Source: Amnibacterium sp. CER49
GTDB lineage: Bacteria > Actinomycetota > Actinomycetes > Actinomycetales > Microbacteriaceae
Direction: 5' to 3'
Assembly: GCF_029846255.1 (NCBI RefSeq)
Contig: NZ_JARVWQ010000002.1
Coordinates: forward strand, 620,001-684,000
DNA: 64,000 nucleotides
Shown: positions 32,453 through 41,251 of the stretch, in pieces
Layout: each line of letters starts with the position of its first letter
Numbering within the stretch: the first letter of the stretch is position 1
The notes under the pieces: model-generated
Databases searched by the model: none
The model's input: only the letters and a program-made list of their open reading frames with translations
What the model was told of the DNA's origin: nothing
Translations under genes and position numbers: made by a program

Positions 32453-33444
32453 CGCAGCGCCCGACCACCGACCCCGCTGCCCTCGACCGGAGCGACCCGG
32501 CCGGCGAGATCGCCAGAGCCGCCGACGCGTACCGCAACTGGGGCCGGTGGGGCGAGGACGACCGGCTCGGCACCGCGAACCTCATCACCGACGACGACCG
32601 CGCCGCCGCGGCCGGCCTCGTCCGCCGCGGCCGCGCGTTCAGCCTCTCGCAGCGCTTCGACACGAACGGACCGCAGAACGGCTGGCGCCGCCGCTCGAAC
32701 CCCGTACACACGATGCTCGACACCGGGTCGGACGCCGAGCTCGGCACCCAGGGCTTCCCGCACGGGCTCGGCGGCGCCGACGACGTGGTGGCGATGCCGC
32801 TGCAGGCCTCCACCCAGTGGGACGGCCTCGGCCACATCTTCGACCGCGGCAAGGCGTGGAACGGCCGCTCCGCCGGACGCACCGTGACGAGCGAGGGCGA
32901 CCAGGTCACCGGCATCGAGCACATGGCCGCGGTGCTCACCGGCCGAGGCGTGCTCCTCGACGTCGGCCGGCACCTCGAGCCCTCCGGCGAGCTGCCCGAC
33001 GGCTTCGCCATCACGGGCGAGCACCTCGACGCGACCATCGCCGCGCAGGGTCCGTCGAGCACGGTGCGCCGCGGCGACCTGCTGCTCGTGCGCACCGGCC
33101 GGCTCGCCCGCGCTCGCCGTGAGGGCTGGAACGGCTACGCCGGAGGGCCGAGCGCCGGCCTGTCGTTCACGACCGCGGGGTGGCTGCACGAGCACGACGT
33201 CGCCGCCGTCGCCACCGACACCTGGGGCTTCGAGGTCCGGCCGAACGAGTTCGACGAGGCGTTCCAGCCGCTGCACCAGATCGCGATCCCGAACATGGGG
33301 CTCACGATCGGCGAGCTGTGGGATCTCGACGAGCTCGCCGCGGACTGCGCGGCGGACCGCGTGTGGGAGTTCCTGCTCGTCGCCGCGCCCATCCCCTTCA
33401 CCGGCGCCGTCGGCGCCCCGGTGAACCCGATCGCCCTGAAGTGA
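32449..33444 (+). CDS. Cyclase-family protein (PF04199-type metal hydrolase)
   Basis: A 331-residue protein of the cyclase/kynurenine-formamidase family. The usual metal motif region reads ASTQWDGLGHIFDRG (about 122), the form found in the longer bacterial members. GDLLLVRTG, TAGWLHEHDVAAVATDTWGFE and LHQIAIPNMGLTIGE are further family blocks. Members hydrolyse amides or lactones of aromatic or ring-fission compounds. Its ATG overlaps the FAH stop (ATGA). A lactone or enol hydrolysis step after ring cleavage is plausible. Confidence 0.85.
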   Translation: MTQRPTTDPAALDRSDPAGEIARAADAYRNWGRWGEDDRLGTANLITDDDRAAAAGLVRRGRAFSLSQRFDTNGPQNGWRRRSNPVHTMLDTGSDAELGTQGFPHGLGGADDVVAMPLQASTQWDGLGHIFDRGKAWNGRSAGRTVTSEGDQVTGIEHMAAVLTGRGVLLDVGRHLEPSGELPDGFAITGEHLDATIAAQGPSSTVRRGDLLLVRTGRLARARREGWNGYAGGPSAGLSFTTAGWLHEHDVAAVATDTWGFEVRPNEFDEAFQPLHQIAIPNMGLTIGELWDLDELAADCAADRVWEFLLVAAPIPFTGAVGAPVNPIALK

Positions 33445-33469
33445 CCCACTGGATGCGAAGGAGCACCCC

Positions 33470-34612
33470 ATGACCGCTGTCTCGTCCGTCGCCGTGGTCG
33501 GCAGCGGGTTCGCCGGCGCCGCCGCCGCGATCCTGCTCGCCGAGGGCGGCGTGCAGGTCGACCTGTTCGACGCGAAGCCCGATGTGGGTGCCCTCGGCTC
33601 CGGCATCACGATCCAGGGCAACGCCGTGCGCACCCTCGACCGGCTCGGGGTCTGGGAGGAGGTGCAGCAGCACTCCTACGCCTTCGACGAGCTCGGGCTG
33701 CGCGCGCCGGACCCCGCCGGCACCGTGCTCGCCGTCATCCCCGACGCGAAGACCGGCGGCCCCGACTACCCGGCGACGATCGGCGCCTACCGGCCCGACG
33801 TCGCCCGCATCCTCGTCGCCCGCGCCGAGGCGGTCGGCGCCCGCGTCCGCTGGGACGCGAAGGTGGAGCACCTCGAGCAGGACGACACGGGCGTCGACCT
33901 CGCCTGGAGCGACGGGCAGGGCCTCCACCGCGACCGCTACGACCTCGTGATCGGCGCCGACGGCCTGCACTCCACGGTCCGGGCGCTGCTCGGCATCGAG
34001 GTGCAGCCGAAGCGGAACGGCATGGGCATCTGGCGCGCCTTCGTGCCGCGGCCGCAGGACGTCACGCGCACCGACCTCGTCTACGGCGGTCCCTGCTACA
34101 TCGCGGGCTACTGCCCCACGAGCGAGGACCGCATCTACGCCTACCTCGTCGAGGACGCGCAGGACCGCACGCTGCTGTCACCCGAGGAGCAGGTCGCGAC
34201 CATGCGACGGCTGGCCGAGGCGTACCACGGGCCGTGGGACGAGATCCGCGAGTCCCTCGACGAGCACGCCGCCGTGAACTACACGTGGTTCACGAGCCAC
34301 CTCATCGACGGCCCGTGGAACCGCGGCCGCGTGGTGCTGATCGGAGACGCGGCGCACAGCTGCCCGCCGACCATCGCGCAGGGCGCCGCGATGGGCCTCG
34401 AGGACGCCCTCGTGCTCGCCGAGCTGCTGCTCGCCGGCGACGCCGTCGACGAGGGGCTCTGGCAGCGCTTCACCGACCGACGGCTCCCCCGCGCGAAGGC
34501 CGTCGTCGAGGCCTCGATGCAGCTCGCCGACTGGCAGCTGCAGCACGACCGGGACGGCGACGTGCCCGGCCTCATGCGCCGTGTCGCCGAGCTCGTGAGC
34601 ACGCCGGCATGA
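33470..34612 (+). CDS. FAD-dependent aromatic hydroxylase
   Basis: A 380-residue group A flavin monooxygenase related to salicylate/6-hydroxynicotinate hydroxylases. VAVVGSGFAGAAAAILLAEG binds FAD, LVIGADGLHSTVR is the DG motif, and VVLIGDAAHSCPPTIAQGAAM the GD motif. ATG 33470 follows AAGGAGCACCCC. It lies in the aromatic operon upstream of a decarboxylase-like gene and probably hydroxylates a phenolic acid to the dioxygenase substrate. It is distinct from the monooxygenase at 9756, with only family-level similarity seen. Confidence 0.87.
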   Translation: MTAVSSVAVVGSGFAGAAAAILLAEGGVQVDLFDAKPDVGALGSGITIQGNAVRTLDRLGVWEEVQQHSYAFDELGLRAPDPAGTVLAVIPDAKTGGPDYPATIGAYRPDVARILVARAEAVGARVRWDAKVEHLEQDDTGVDLAWSDGQGLHRDRYDLVIGADGLHSTVRALLGIEVQPKRNGMGIWRAFVPRPQDVTRTDLVYGGPCYIAGYCPTSEDRIYAYLVEDAQDRTLLSPEEQVATMRRLAEAYHGPWDEIRESLDEHAAVNYTWFTSHLIDGPWNRGRVVLIGDAAHSCPPTIAQGAAMGLEDALVLAELLLAGDAVDEGLWQRFTDRRLPRAKAVVEASMQLADWQLQHDRDGDVPGLMRRVAELVSTPA

Positions 34613-35625
34613 GCGCGCCGATCGTCGACGTGCACGCGCACGTCCTCCTCCCCGCGCTGCAGGCGCAGGTCGCCGAGCGCGACCCCCAGGGCTTCCGCGC
34701 CGCCCAGGAGCTCGACCTCCGCCGGCAGGGGCCGGAGTCGTCGCGGGTCTCCGGCGGCATGATCCGCGAGCGCTTCGAGCGGCTCACGCAGCTGCCCCGC
34801 CGGCTCGCCGACATGGACGCCACCGGCGTCGACGTGCAGGTCGTGTCCCCCTCGCCGTCCCACTACTACCCGTGGGCCGGCGAGGAGCTCGCCGAGCACG
34901 TCGCGCGGACCGCGAACCAGGCGGTCGCCGACCTCGTCGCGCAGGCGCCGGAGCGGCTCGTCGGCCTCGGCCTCGTCGCGCTGCAGCACCCCGAGCGCTG
35001 CCCCGTCCTGCTCGAGCACGCGCTCGGGCTCGGACTCGCCGGCGTCGAGATCTCGTCGTTCGCGCCCGGGGTCGAGCTCTCGGACCCCCGGCTCGACCCG
35101 TTCTGGGCGGCCGCCGAGGCGTCGCGCGCGGTGCTGCTCCTGCACCCGTTCGGCTGCAGCCTCGACGAGCGCCTCGACCGCTACTACCTGTCGAACACGG
35201 TGGGGCAGCCCGCGGAGAACGCGGTCGCGCTGTCGCACCTCATCTTCGGCGGCGTGCTCGACCGCTTCCCCGGCCTCGTGGTCGTGGCGGCGCACGGCGG
35301 CGGCTACCTGCCGACCGCGATCGGCCGCAGCGACCACGCGTGGCACGCCCGCCCCGACTCCCGGTCGTGCGCCGAGCCGCCCTCGACCTACCTGAGGCGG
35401 CTCTGGTTCGACTCCCTCACCCACTCCCCCGAGCAGCTCCAGGCGCTCGTCGCGGCTGCGGGCGCCGACCGCGTCGTGCTCGGCTCGGACTACCCCTTCG
35501 ACATGGGCGACGAGGACCCGGTGGGTAGCGCCCGCGCCGCGGGCCTCGACGCGTCCGCGCTCGACGCGCTGCTGCGCGACAACGCCGCCGGGCTGCTCGC
35601 CCGGACGAGGACGGAGACCCGCTGA
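34609..35625 (+). CDS. Amidohydrolase-2 family decarboxylase/hydrolase (ACMSD-like)
   Basis: A 338-residue metal-dependent TIM-barrel enzyme. VDVHAHV (6-12) is the His-x-His metal motif, LLLHPFG (about 176) and VVAAHGGGYLP (about 223) supply further His residues, and VLGSDYPFDMG (about 289) the Asp. This family includes aminocarboxymuconate semialdehyde decarboxylase and gamma-resorcylate decarboxylase. It could remove the carboxyl group from a ring acid or ring-fission product. The ATG overlaps the monooxygenase stop, and its own stop overlaps the next ATG. Confidence 0.87.
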   Translation: MSAPIVDVHAHVLLPALQAQVAERDPQGFRAAQELDLRRQGPESSRVSGGMIRERFERLTQLPRRLADMDATGVDVQVVSPSPSHYYPWAGEELAEHVARTANQAVADLVAQAPERLVGLGLVALQHPERCPVLLEHALGLGLAGVEISSFAPGVELSDPRLDPFWAAAEASRAVLLLHPFGCSLDERLDRYYLSNTVGQPAENAVALSHLIFGGVLDRFPGLVVVAAHGGGYLPTAIGRSDHAWHARPDSRSCAEPPSTYLRRLWFDSLTHSPEQLQALVAAAGADRVVLGSDYPFDMGDEDPVGSARAAGLDASALDALLRDNAAGLLARTRTETR

Positions 35626-36626
35626 TGCGACTGGCGAGATGGCGGCTCCACGGCCGGGACCACGACGGGATCGTCGTCGGCGACCGCCTCGTCGACCTGC
35701 CCGAGGGCGCGACGACGCTCGACGTGATCCGCGGCGGCCTCGACCAGGCCCGCGAGCTCGGGGACCGGGTCGCCGCGGCCGTGCCGGAGTCCGCGCCGGC
35801 GGTCGCGGCGGTGCAGCTGCTCGCGCCGATCGTGCCGCCGTCCGTGCGCGACTTCGTCGCGTTCGAGGAGCACGTCGAGGGCATCGCCGTCGCGGTGGAC
35901 GGCCGGATCGGGGGCGTGGAGCCGGTCTGGTACGAGGCGCCGCGGTTCTACTTCACGAACCCCCACTCGCTGCTCGGCAGCGGCGAGACGGTCGTCCCGC
36001 CCGCGACGGAGCGGCTCGACTTCGAGCTCGAGGTCGGTGCCGTGCTCGGCGGGGTCGCGGGCAGCGACGGGCGCAGCCTCGCCCCGGAGGACGCCCAGGG
36101 GCACCTGTTCGGCTTCGCGATCTTCAACGACTGGTCGGCGCGCGACCTGCAGTCGCGCGAGCAGCGGGTGCCGCTCGGGCCGTGCAAGGGCAAGGACTTC
36201 GGCACCACCCTCGGTCCGTGGATCACGACGGTCGACGAGCTGGCCGACCGGTTCGACGCCGACGGCTTCCTCGACCTCGAGATGGTCGTCGCGGTGAACG
36301 GCGAGGAGATCGGCCGGGACACGCTCGCCGACATGGGCTGGCCGTTCCGCGACCTCGTCGCCTACGCCTCCCGCAACGCCCGGGTCGTGCCGGGCGACGT
36401 GCTCGGCTCCGGCACGGCCGGCACCGGCTGCCTCGGCGAGCTGTGGGGTCGTGCCGGGGGCCTCGTGCCGTCGCCGCTGCAGCCGGGTGACGAGGTCACG
36501 ATGACGGTCGAACGGCTCGGTTCCATCACGAACCGCGTGGGGCGGCCCGTCGAGGTGCCCGCGATCGGCCGGGCCCGCCCGCGACCGGGCTCCCCTGCCG
36601 CCCGGCGCCGCGCCGCAGCGGGGTGA
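35625..36626 (+). CDS. Fumarylacetoacetate-hydrolase-family protein (second)
   Basis: A 333-residue FAH-fold enzyme, only distantly like the one at 31475. DFELEVGAVLGG (Glu-x-Glu) and FNDWSARDLQ (Asp) form the metal site. CKGKDFGTTLGPWITTVDEL and GSGTAGTGCLGELWGR match the classical fumarylacetoacetase branch. The last 25 residues are Arg/Pro/Ala-rich and look like an unstructured extension. Last gene of the aromatic operon, ending 2 bases from the convergent LysR gene. It would split the final beta-diketo acid. Confidence 0.87.
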   Translation: MRLARWRLHGRDHDGIVVGDRLVDLPEGATTLDVIRGGLDQARELGDRVAAAVPESAPAVAAVQLLAPIVPPSVRDFVAFEEHVEGIAVAVDGRIGGVEPVWYEAPRFYFTNPHSLLGSGETVVPPATERLDFELEVGAVLGGVAGSDGRSLAPEDAQGHLFGFAIFNDWSARDLQSREQRVPLGPCKGKDFGTTLGPWITTVDELADRFDADGFLDLEMVVAVNGEEIGRDTLADMGWPFRDLVAYASRNARVVPGDVLGSGTAGTGCLGELWGRAGGLVPSPLQPGDEVTMTVERLGSITNRVGRPVEVPAIGRARPRPGSPAARRRAAAG

Positions 36627-36628
36627 GG

Positions 36629-37540
36629 TCAGCCGCGCCCGTACCGGATGAACTGCTCGCGCATCCAGACGTGCGACGGGTCGTCGGTGTGCATGGGATG
36701 CCACCACAGCGCGCCGGCGAGCCGGACCACGTCGAAGGGCGGCGTGAGCATCCGCAGCTCGCCGCCCGCGACGAAGCGCTCGGCGACCTTCCGCTGCACC
36801 ATGCCGATCCGGTTCGTGCCCATGAGGAAGAACGGCAGCACGAGGAACCCCTCGACGACGACGTCGATGCGCGGCTCGATGCCGATCATCTGCAGCTGTC
36901 GGCCCGCGGGGGTGAACGCGCTGCGGCTCTGATAGGTGAACACCCAGGGCAGCGCGCGCAGGTGGTCCATCGTGATCTCGTCGCCGACGTCGGGGTTGTC
37001 GGCGGCCACGAGGCACATCCACTCGTCCTCGTAGACGTCGAGGCACGGGATGCCGGTGGCGAAGCCGTGCGGCAGCAGCATGCCGTCGACCGTCCGCAGC
37101 GAGTTCACCGGGTCCTCGACGATCGCCGGCGAGTGGTAGGCGAACCGGAAGCGCACCCCCGGCGCCTCGTCGCGGACCGCGCGGGCGACGGAGGCGCCGA
37201 CCGTCGCGAACGCGTAGTCCGAGCCGTAGACCGTGAACTCGCGGGTCGACGTCGCCGGGTCGAAGGTCGCCTCGTTCGCGAACACCTTGCGGGCCGCGTC
37301 GAGCGCGACCGCGGTCTGGTCGGCGAGCCGCGCAGCGAGCGGGGTGAGCCGGTACGTGTTGCCGTCACGGGTGAGCAGCGGGTCGTCGAAGTGCACCCGC
37401 AGCCGCGCGAGCGACGCGGACAGCGCCGGCTGGCTGAGGCGCAGCTTCTCGGCCGCGCGGGTCACGCTGCGCTCGGTGAGCAGCGCGTCGAGCGCGACGA
37501 GCAGGTTCAGCTCGAGCCGCGCCATCGGCGTCTTCGCCAT
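36629..37540 (-). CDS. LysR-family transcriptional regulator
   Basis: A 303-residue LysR protein: an N-terminal winged helix with LLVALDALLTERSVTRAAEK and LSQPALSASLARLR (recognition helix, about 30-44), then a periplasmic-binding-like effector domain. ATG 37540 is chosen because GGAGGGG lies 8 bases upstream; an ATG at 37564 lacks one. Such NodD/NahR-type members usually sense aromatic inducers. Convergent with the aromatic operon and divergent from an SDR gene. Probable target sites are the ATCA/TGAT repeats at 31333-31386 and the promoter region at 37630. Confidence 0.9.
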   Translation of the reverse strand: MAKTPMARLELNLLVALDALLTERSVTRAAEKLRLSQPALSASLARLRVHFDDPLLTRDGNTYRLTPLAARLADQTAVALDAARKVFANEATFDPATSTREFTVYGSDYAFATVGASVARAVRDEAPGVRFRFAYHSPAIVEDPVNSLRTVDGMLLPHGFATGIPCLDVYEDEWMCLVAADNPDVGDEITMDHLRALPWVFTYQSRSAFTPAGRQLQMIGIEPRIDVVVEGFLVLPFFLMGTNRIGMVQRKVAERFVAGGELRMLTPPFDVVRLAGALWWHPMHTDDPSHVWMREQFIRYGRG

Positions 37541-37629
37541 CGCCAGCCCCTCCAGGAGCGTCATCAGCCCGATCGATGCGGGATGTGCCGGTGACCGCAA
37601 AGGGTAGCGCCGGGACCGGGCTGCGCCCC

Positions 37630-37654
37630 GATGCTCATCACATCTCGTTATATG
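37630..37654. promoter_or_regulatory. LysR-SDR divergent promoter region with palindrome
   Basis: GATGCTCATC is a 10-base inverted repeat and CATCAC recurs from the 31333 repeat; TATATG (37649-37654) could be a -10 box for the SDR, whose GTG is 29 bases farther on. Confidence 0.3.
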
Positions 37655-37682
37655 CAGCCGACGACAGGGGAAGGACAGCATC

Positions 37683-38450
37683 GTGACGGGACGGCTCGAG
37701 GGGCGGGTGGTCGTGGTCACCGGCGCCGCGCGGGGCATGGGCCGGGCGGACGCCGAGCTCGCCGCCGCCGAGGGCGCGGTCGTGTGGGCGACCGACGTGC
37801 GCGACGAGGAGGGCCGGCGGCTCGAGCGGGAGCGCATCACGTACCGGCACCTCGACGTGACCGACGAGGCCGCGTGGGCCGGACTCGCGACGGAGATCGC
37901 GGAGCGGGACGGCCGCGTCGACGGCCTCGTCAACAACGCCGGCATCGCCTCGCGCGAGCGGCTGCCGGACGTCGACCCGGCCGCCTGGCACCGCGCCCTC
38001 GAGGTGAACGTCACCGGTCCCCTGCTCGGGATGCAGGCGCTCCGGCCGCTGATGCGGCCGGGGGCCTCGATCGTGAACGTCGTCTCGGTCGCCGGGCTCG
38101 CCGGTCATGTCGCCGCCGCCTACACGACGAGCAAGTGGGCGCTGCGAGGCCTCTCACGCGTGGCCGCGCTCGAGTTCGGCGCCGACGGGATCCGGGTGAA
38201 CGCGATCCTCCCCGGCCTGATCGACACGCCCCTCATGGAGTCCGCGTCCCCCGCGTTCACCGCGGCCGCCCTCGCCGACACCCCGCTCGGGCGCTCCGGG
38301 ACCCCGAGCGACGTCGCTCCGCTCGTCGTCCACCTGCTCTCGGCGGAGTCGTCCTTCACGACGGGTGCCGAGATCGTCGTCGACGGGGGTCTCACGAGCC
38401 ACGTCTCGCACAAGCGCATCGCCGACGCGATACGGCCGCCGGCCGGCTAG
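37683..38450 (+). CDS. Short-chain dehydrogenase/reductase
   Basis: A 255-residue classical [11 protein letters not shown] (14-21) binds NAD(P), NNAGIA (about 88) is the family motif, YTTSK (about 150-154) holds the catalytic Tyr and Lys with Ser in VVSVAG before it, and [10 protein letters not shown] closes the C-terminus. GTG start after GGGGAAGGACAGCATC. Divergent from LysR. A side-chain or ring alcohol dehydrogenase for the aromatic module is plausible; the substrate is not evident. Confidence 0.88.
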   Translation: MTGRLEGRVVVVTGAARGMGRADAELAAAEGAVVWATDVRDEEGRRLERERITYRHLDVTDEAAWAGLATEIAERDGRVDGLVNNAGIASRERLPDVDPAAWHRALEVNVTGPLLGMQALRPLMRPGASIVNVVSVAGLAGHVAAAYTTSKWALRGLSRVAALEFGADGIRVNAILPGLIDTPLMESASPAFTAAALADTPLGRSGTPSDVAPLVVHLLSAESSFTTGAEIVVDGGLTSHVSHKRIADAIRPPAG

Positions 38451-38523
38451 CGCCGCGGCGCGGACCCGGCGCCCCTCGCCGGGCGTGCCGCGGGCGTCAC
38501 CGCCCGGGGCTATACCTGCTGCT

Positions 38524-39090
38524 GTGGCGAAGGTGATCTATTTCACCGCCTGCACCCTCGACGGCTTCATCGCGGACGAGCACGACTCGCTCGACTGGCT
38601 GTTCGAGGTCCCGGGCGGCGCGGAGGACGGGTCCTGGGAGCGGTTCATCGCCGGCGTCGGCCCGATGGCCATGGGCCGGACCACGTACGAGTGGGTGCTG
38701 GAGCACGAGGACCTCGTGCACCAGCCGGAGAAGTGGCAGCAGTGGTACGGCGACCGGCCCTGCTGGGTCTTCACCCATCGGGACCTTCCGGCGCTGCCCG
38801 GAGCGGACGTGCGGTTCGTGCACGGCGACGTGCGCCGGGTGCACGACGAGATGCTCGCCGTCAGAGACGGGGACGTCTGGATCGTCGGTGGCGGCGACCT
38901 GGTCGGCCAGTTCGACGACGCGGGGTTGCTGAACGAGATCCACCTCGCGATGTGTCCGGTGACCCTCGGAGCGGGCGCGCCCCTGCTCCCCCGGAGGATC
39001 ACGTCGCGCCGCCTCACCCTCCGCTCCGTGGAGCAGGCCGGTCAGCAGGTCCGGATGGTGCTCGACGTCGCGCGGTCGGCTCCCTCGTGA
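38524..39090 (+). CDS. Dihydrofolate-reductase-like (RibD C-terminal domain) protein
   Basis: A 188-residue protein of the DHFR/RibD_C family: VIYFTACTLDGFIADEHDSL opens the fold, MAMGRTTYEWVL and VWIVGGGDLVGQF bind NADPH, and CPVTLGAGAPLLPR is the C-terminal family block. It starts at GTG 38524; no strong ribosome site is seen. Such stand-alone proteins are common in actinobacteria and their substrates are mostly unknown. It seems unconnected to its neighbours. Confidence 0.85.
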   Translation: MAKVIYFTACTLDGFIADEHDSLDWLFEVPGGAEDGSWERFIAGVGPMAMGRTTYEWVLEHEDLVHQPEKWQQWYGDRPCWVFTHRDLPALPGADVRFVHGDVRRVHDEMLAVRDGDVWIVGGGDLVGQFDDAGLLNEIHLAMCPVTLGAGAPLLPRRITSRRLTLRSVEQAGQQVRMVLDVARSAPS

Positions 39091-39133
39091 GAAGTGGTGG
39101 CCGCTCCGCACGAGCGGCGACCGGCCCGCACCG

Positions 39134-40318
39134 CTAGCGATCGAACGTCGTGCGGCCCACGGGCGGCGGCACCTCGTGCCAGAGGCCGTCGACCGCGCTC
39201 GCCTCCGCGGCTGCCACGACCCGCGCGGTCGCGAGCCCGTCGGCGACCGACGGCGCGCGCTGCTCCCCCGTGAGCACGGACCGCAGGAAGTGCGCGGCCT
39301 CGATCGTCTTGAGGTCGTCGAAGCCCATGGACGTGCCCGCACCCGGCTGGAACCGGGCGAAGTCGCCGAACCCGGCCGACGCCATGACGGTGGTGAACCC
39401 CTGGTCGACGCGCCCGGACCCGAGCGCGACCTCGAGCTCGTTCAAGCGCATGAAGCTCCACCGGACCGAACCCTGCGTGCCGTACACCTCCACGCCGTAC
39501 TCGGCGCGCGGTCCCACCGCGACCCGGGAGGCCTCGAAGGTGCCGAGCGCCCCGCTGCCGAACCGGACCAGCATCGCGGCCCAGTCCTCGTTCTCCACGG
39601 CACCGGGTGCGCCGGCCCCGGCGCTGAAGTGGCTGGCCGCCGCCCCGGAGGGCCTCGGCCGCTCGGGAATGAAGGTCTCGGTGGCCGCGGTGACGGACGC
39701 CACCCGTCCCACCAGCAGCTGGGCGAGGTCGACGCCGTGCGAGAGCAGGTCACCGAGCACGCCGCTGCCCGCCCGGTCCCGGAGGAACCGCCAGGTGAGC
39801 GCGCCCCGCGGATCGGCGGCGTAGTCGGCGAGGAGTCGGACCTGCACGGTCGTGATCCGGCCGAGCGCGCCGGACCGAATGAGCTCGCGGGCCTTCTGGA
39901 CAGCCGGCGCGTTGCGGTAGTTGAACCCGACGCACGTGACGAGACCGGTGCGCTCGACCGCGTCATGGATGTCGGCGCTCTCCCCCGCGTCGCGGCCCAT
40001 CGGCTTCTCGATCCAGAACGGCTTGCCGGCGGCGGCCGCAGCGAGGGCCAGCTCGCGGTGCAGGAGGTTCGGCGCGCAGATCGAGACGACGTCGACCTGC
40101 GGGTCGGCGAGCACCTCCCGGTAGTCGGTCGTGCCGCGCGCGAACCCGAGGCGCTGGACGGCCTCGTCGACGTTCGCCTGCACCTCGTCCGCGGCGGACA
40201 CGAGCACCGGCAGGGCGTCGAGCTCCGGGTAGTGCTCCGACACGGCGCGGTAGGCGCGCGCGTGCAGGCGGCCCATCCAGCCGACGCCGATGAGACCGAC
40301 GCCGATCCTCGTGCTCAT
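39134..40318 (-). CDS. Gfo/Idh/MocA-family dehydrogenase of the inositol cluster
   Basis: A 394-residue oxidoreductase with IGVGWMGRLHARAY (Rossmann), WIEKPMGRD (EKP) and LGDLLSHGVDLAQLLVG (His/Asp). The start ATG 40318 overlaps the iolE-like stop. As last gene of the inositol operon beside iolG, it could be a scyllo-inositol or inosose dehydrogenase (IolW/IolX type), widening the range of inositol stereoisomers used. Stereospecificity cannot be read from the sequence. Confidence 0.82.
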   Translation of the reverse strand: MSTRIGVGLIGVGWMGRLHARAYRAVSEHYPELDALPVLVSAADEVQANVDEAVQRLGFARGTTDYREVLADPQVDVVSICAPNLLHRELALAAAAAGKPFWIEKPMGRDAGESADIHDAVERTGLVTCVGFNYRNAPAVQKARELIRSGALGRITTVQVRLLADYAADPRGALTWRFLRDRAGSGVLGDLLSHGVDLAQLLVGRVASVTAATETFIPERPRPSGAAASHFSAGAGAPGAVENEDWAAMLVRFGSGALGTFEASRVAVGPRAEYGVEVYGTQGSVRWSFMRLNELEVALGSGRVDQGFTTVMASAGFGDFARFQPGAGTSMGFDDLKTIEAAHFLRSVLTGEQRAPSVADGLATARVVAAAEASAVDGLWHEVPPPVGRTTFDR

Positions 40319-41229
40319 CGCGCGAGGAGGGCCGAGAGGCGCTGCAGGTTGAGGACCTGGTCCTGCTCGAGCGTGGCGACTCGGATGGACGCGGACGGCA
40401 GCACGTCCTGCTCGATGACGAGCCAGCCGTCGAACCCGTCGGCGAGGACGGCGTCGACGATCGCGCCGACGTCGAGGTCGCCGTCGCCGACGGGGACGAA
40501 CGCGCGGGACGCCCAGACGTCGACCATGTCGCCGTGCCGCGCCTGCACGGCCTGGAGCACCGACAGGTCGACGTCCTTGAGATGCAGGTGGTTGATCCGG
40601 GAGGCCCAGCGCCGCCATCCGGCGAGCGCGTCCCCGCCGCCGAGCAGCAGGTGCCCGGTGTCGAAGGTGAGGTCGACGTCCGTCGCGGCGAGGAAGGCGT
40701 CGATCTCGTCCGGCGTCTCGACGTAGGTGCCCACGTGGTGGTGGAACGTGGGCTCGAAGCCGGCGGCACGGATGCGCGCCGCGGCGGTCCGGACGTTGCC
40801 GGCGAACCGCTCGAGCCGCTCGCCCGTGAGCGACAGACCGGCTCCGCCCCCGGGGCTCGCCTTCCGCGACGCGTCGCCGGAGTCGGCCAGGGTCGGCTTC
40901 GGCGGCCGGGGGGACGGGGCCGCGGCGCCCGCGGCGAACGCGGCGAGGGCGACGTCGAGCAGGGGCAGCGCTGCCGCGAAGCGCTCGTCGTCGCTGAACG
41001 GGAGGTCGATCCAGCCGCCGGCGAGGCCGAGGCCGAACCGGCGCAGGCGCTCCTCCAGCTCGGCTCCGGTGCCGAGGAAGCCGACGGGTCCGAGGTCGAT
41101 GCCGGTGTAGCCGGCACCCGCGAGGACCTCGCAGACCCGGTCGGGACCGGGCAGGGAGGCCATGGCCGCGGGGTCCGTCAGCTCGAAGACGCCGAAGCTG
41201 ACCGGCGCGCCGGCGATGTCGATGGTCAT
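40315..41229 (-). CDS. iolE: Inosose dehydratase-like TIM barrel
   Basis: A 304-residue sugar isomerase/epimerase-type barrel starting MTIDIAGAPVSFGVFELTDP, a start often seen in actinobacterial inositol clusters. Candidate metal residues: His/Glu around TFHHHVGTYVET (about 170), Asp in LTFDTGHLLLGG (about 200), His in NHLHLKDVDL (about 222) and Glu in WLVIEQDV (about 282). IolE dehydrates 2-keto-myo-inositol to the diketone that IolD hydrolyses. The symbol rests mainly on operon position between iolG and a dehydrogenase; an IolH/IolI-type isomerase is the alternative. Confidence 0.6.
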   Translation of the reverse strand: MTIDIAGAPVSFGVFELTDPAAMASLPGPDRVCEVLAGAGYTGIDLGPVGFLGTGAELEERLRRFGLGLAGGWIDLPFSDDERFAAALPLLDVALAAFAAGAAAPSPRPPKPTLADSGDASRKASPGGGAGLSLTGERLERFAGNVRTAAARIRAAGFEPTFHHHVGTYVETPDEIDAFLAATDVDLTFDTGHLLLGGGDALAGWRRWASRINHLHLKDVDLSVLQAVQARHGDMVDVWASRAFVPVGDGDLDVGAIVDAVLADGFDGWLVIEQDVLPSASIRVATLEQDQVLNLQRLSALLAR

Positions 41230-41251
41230 GTGTCGATCCGTTCGTGAAGGG

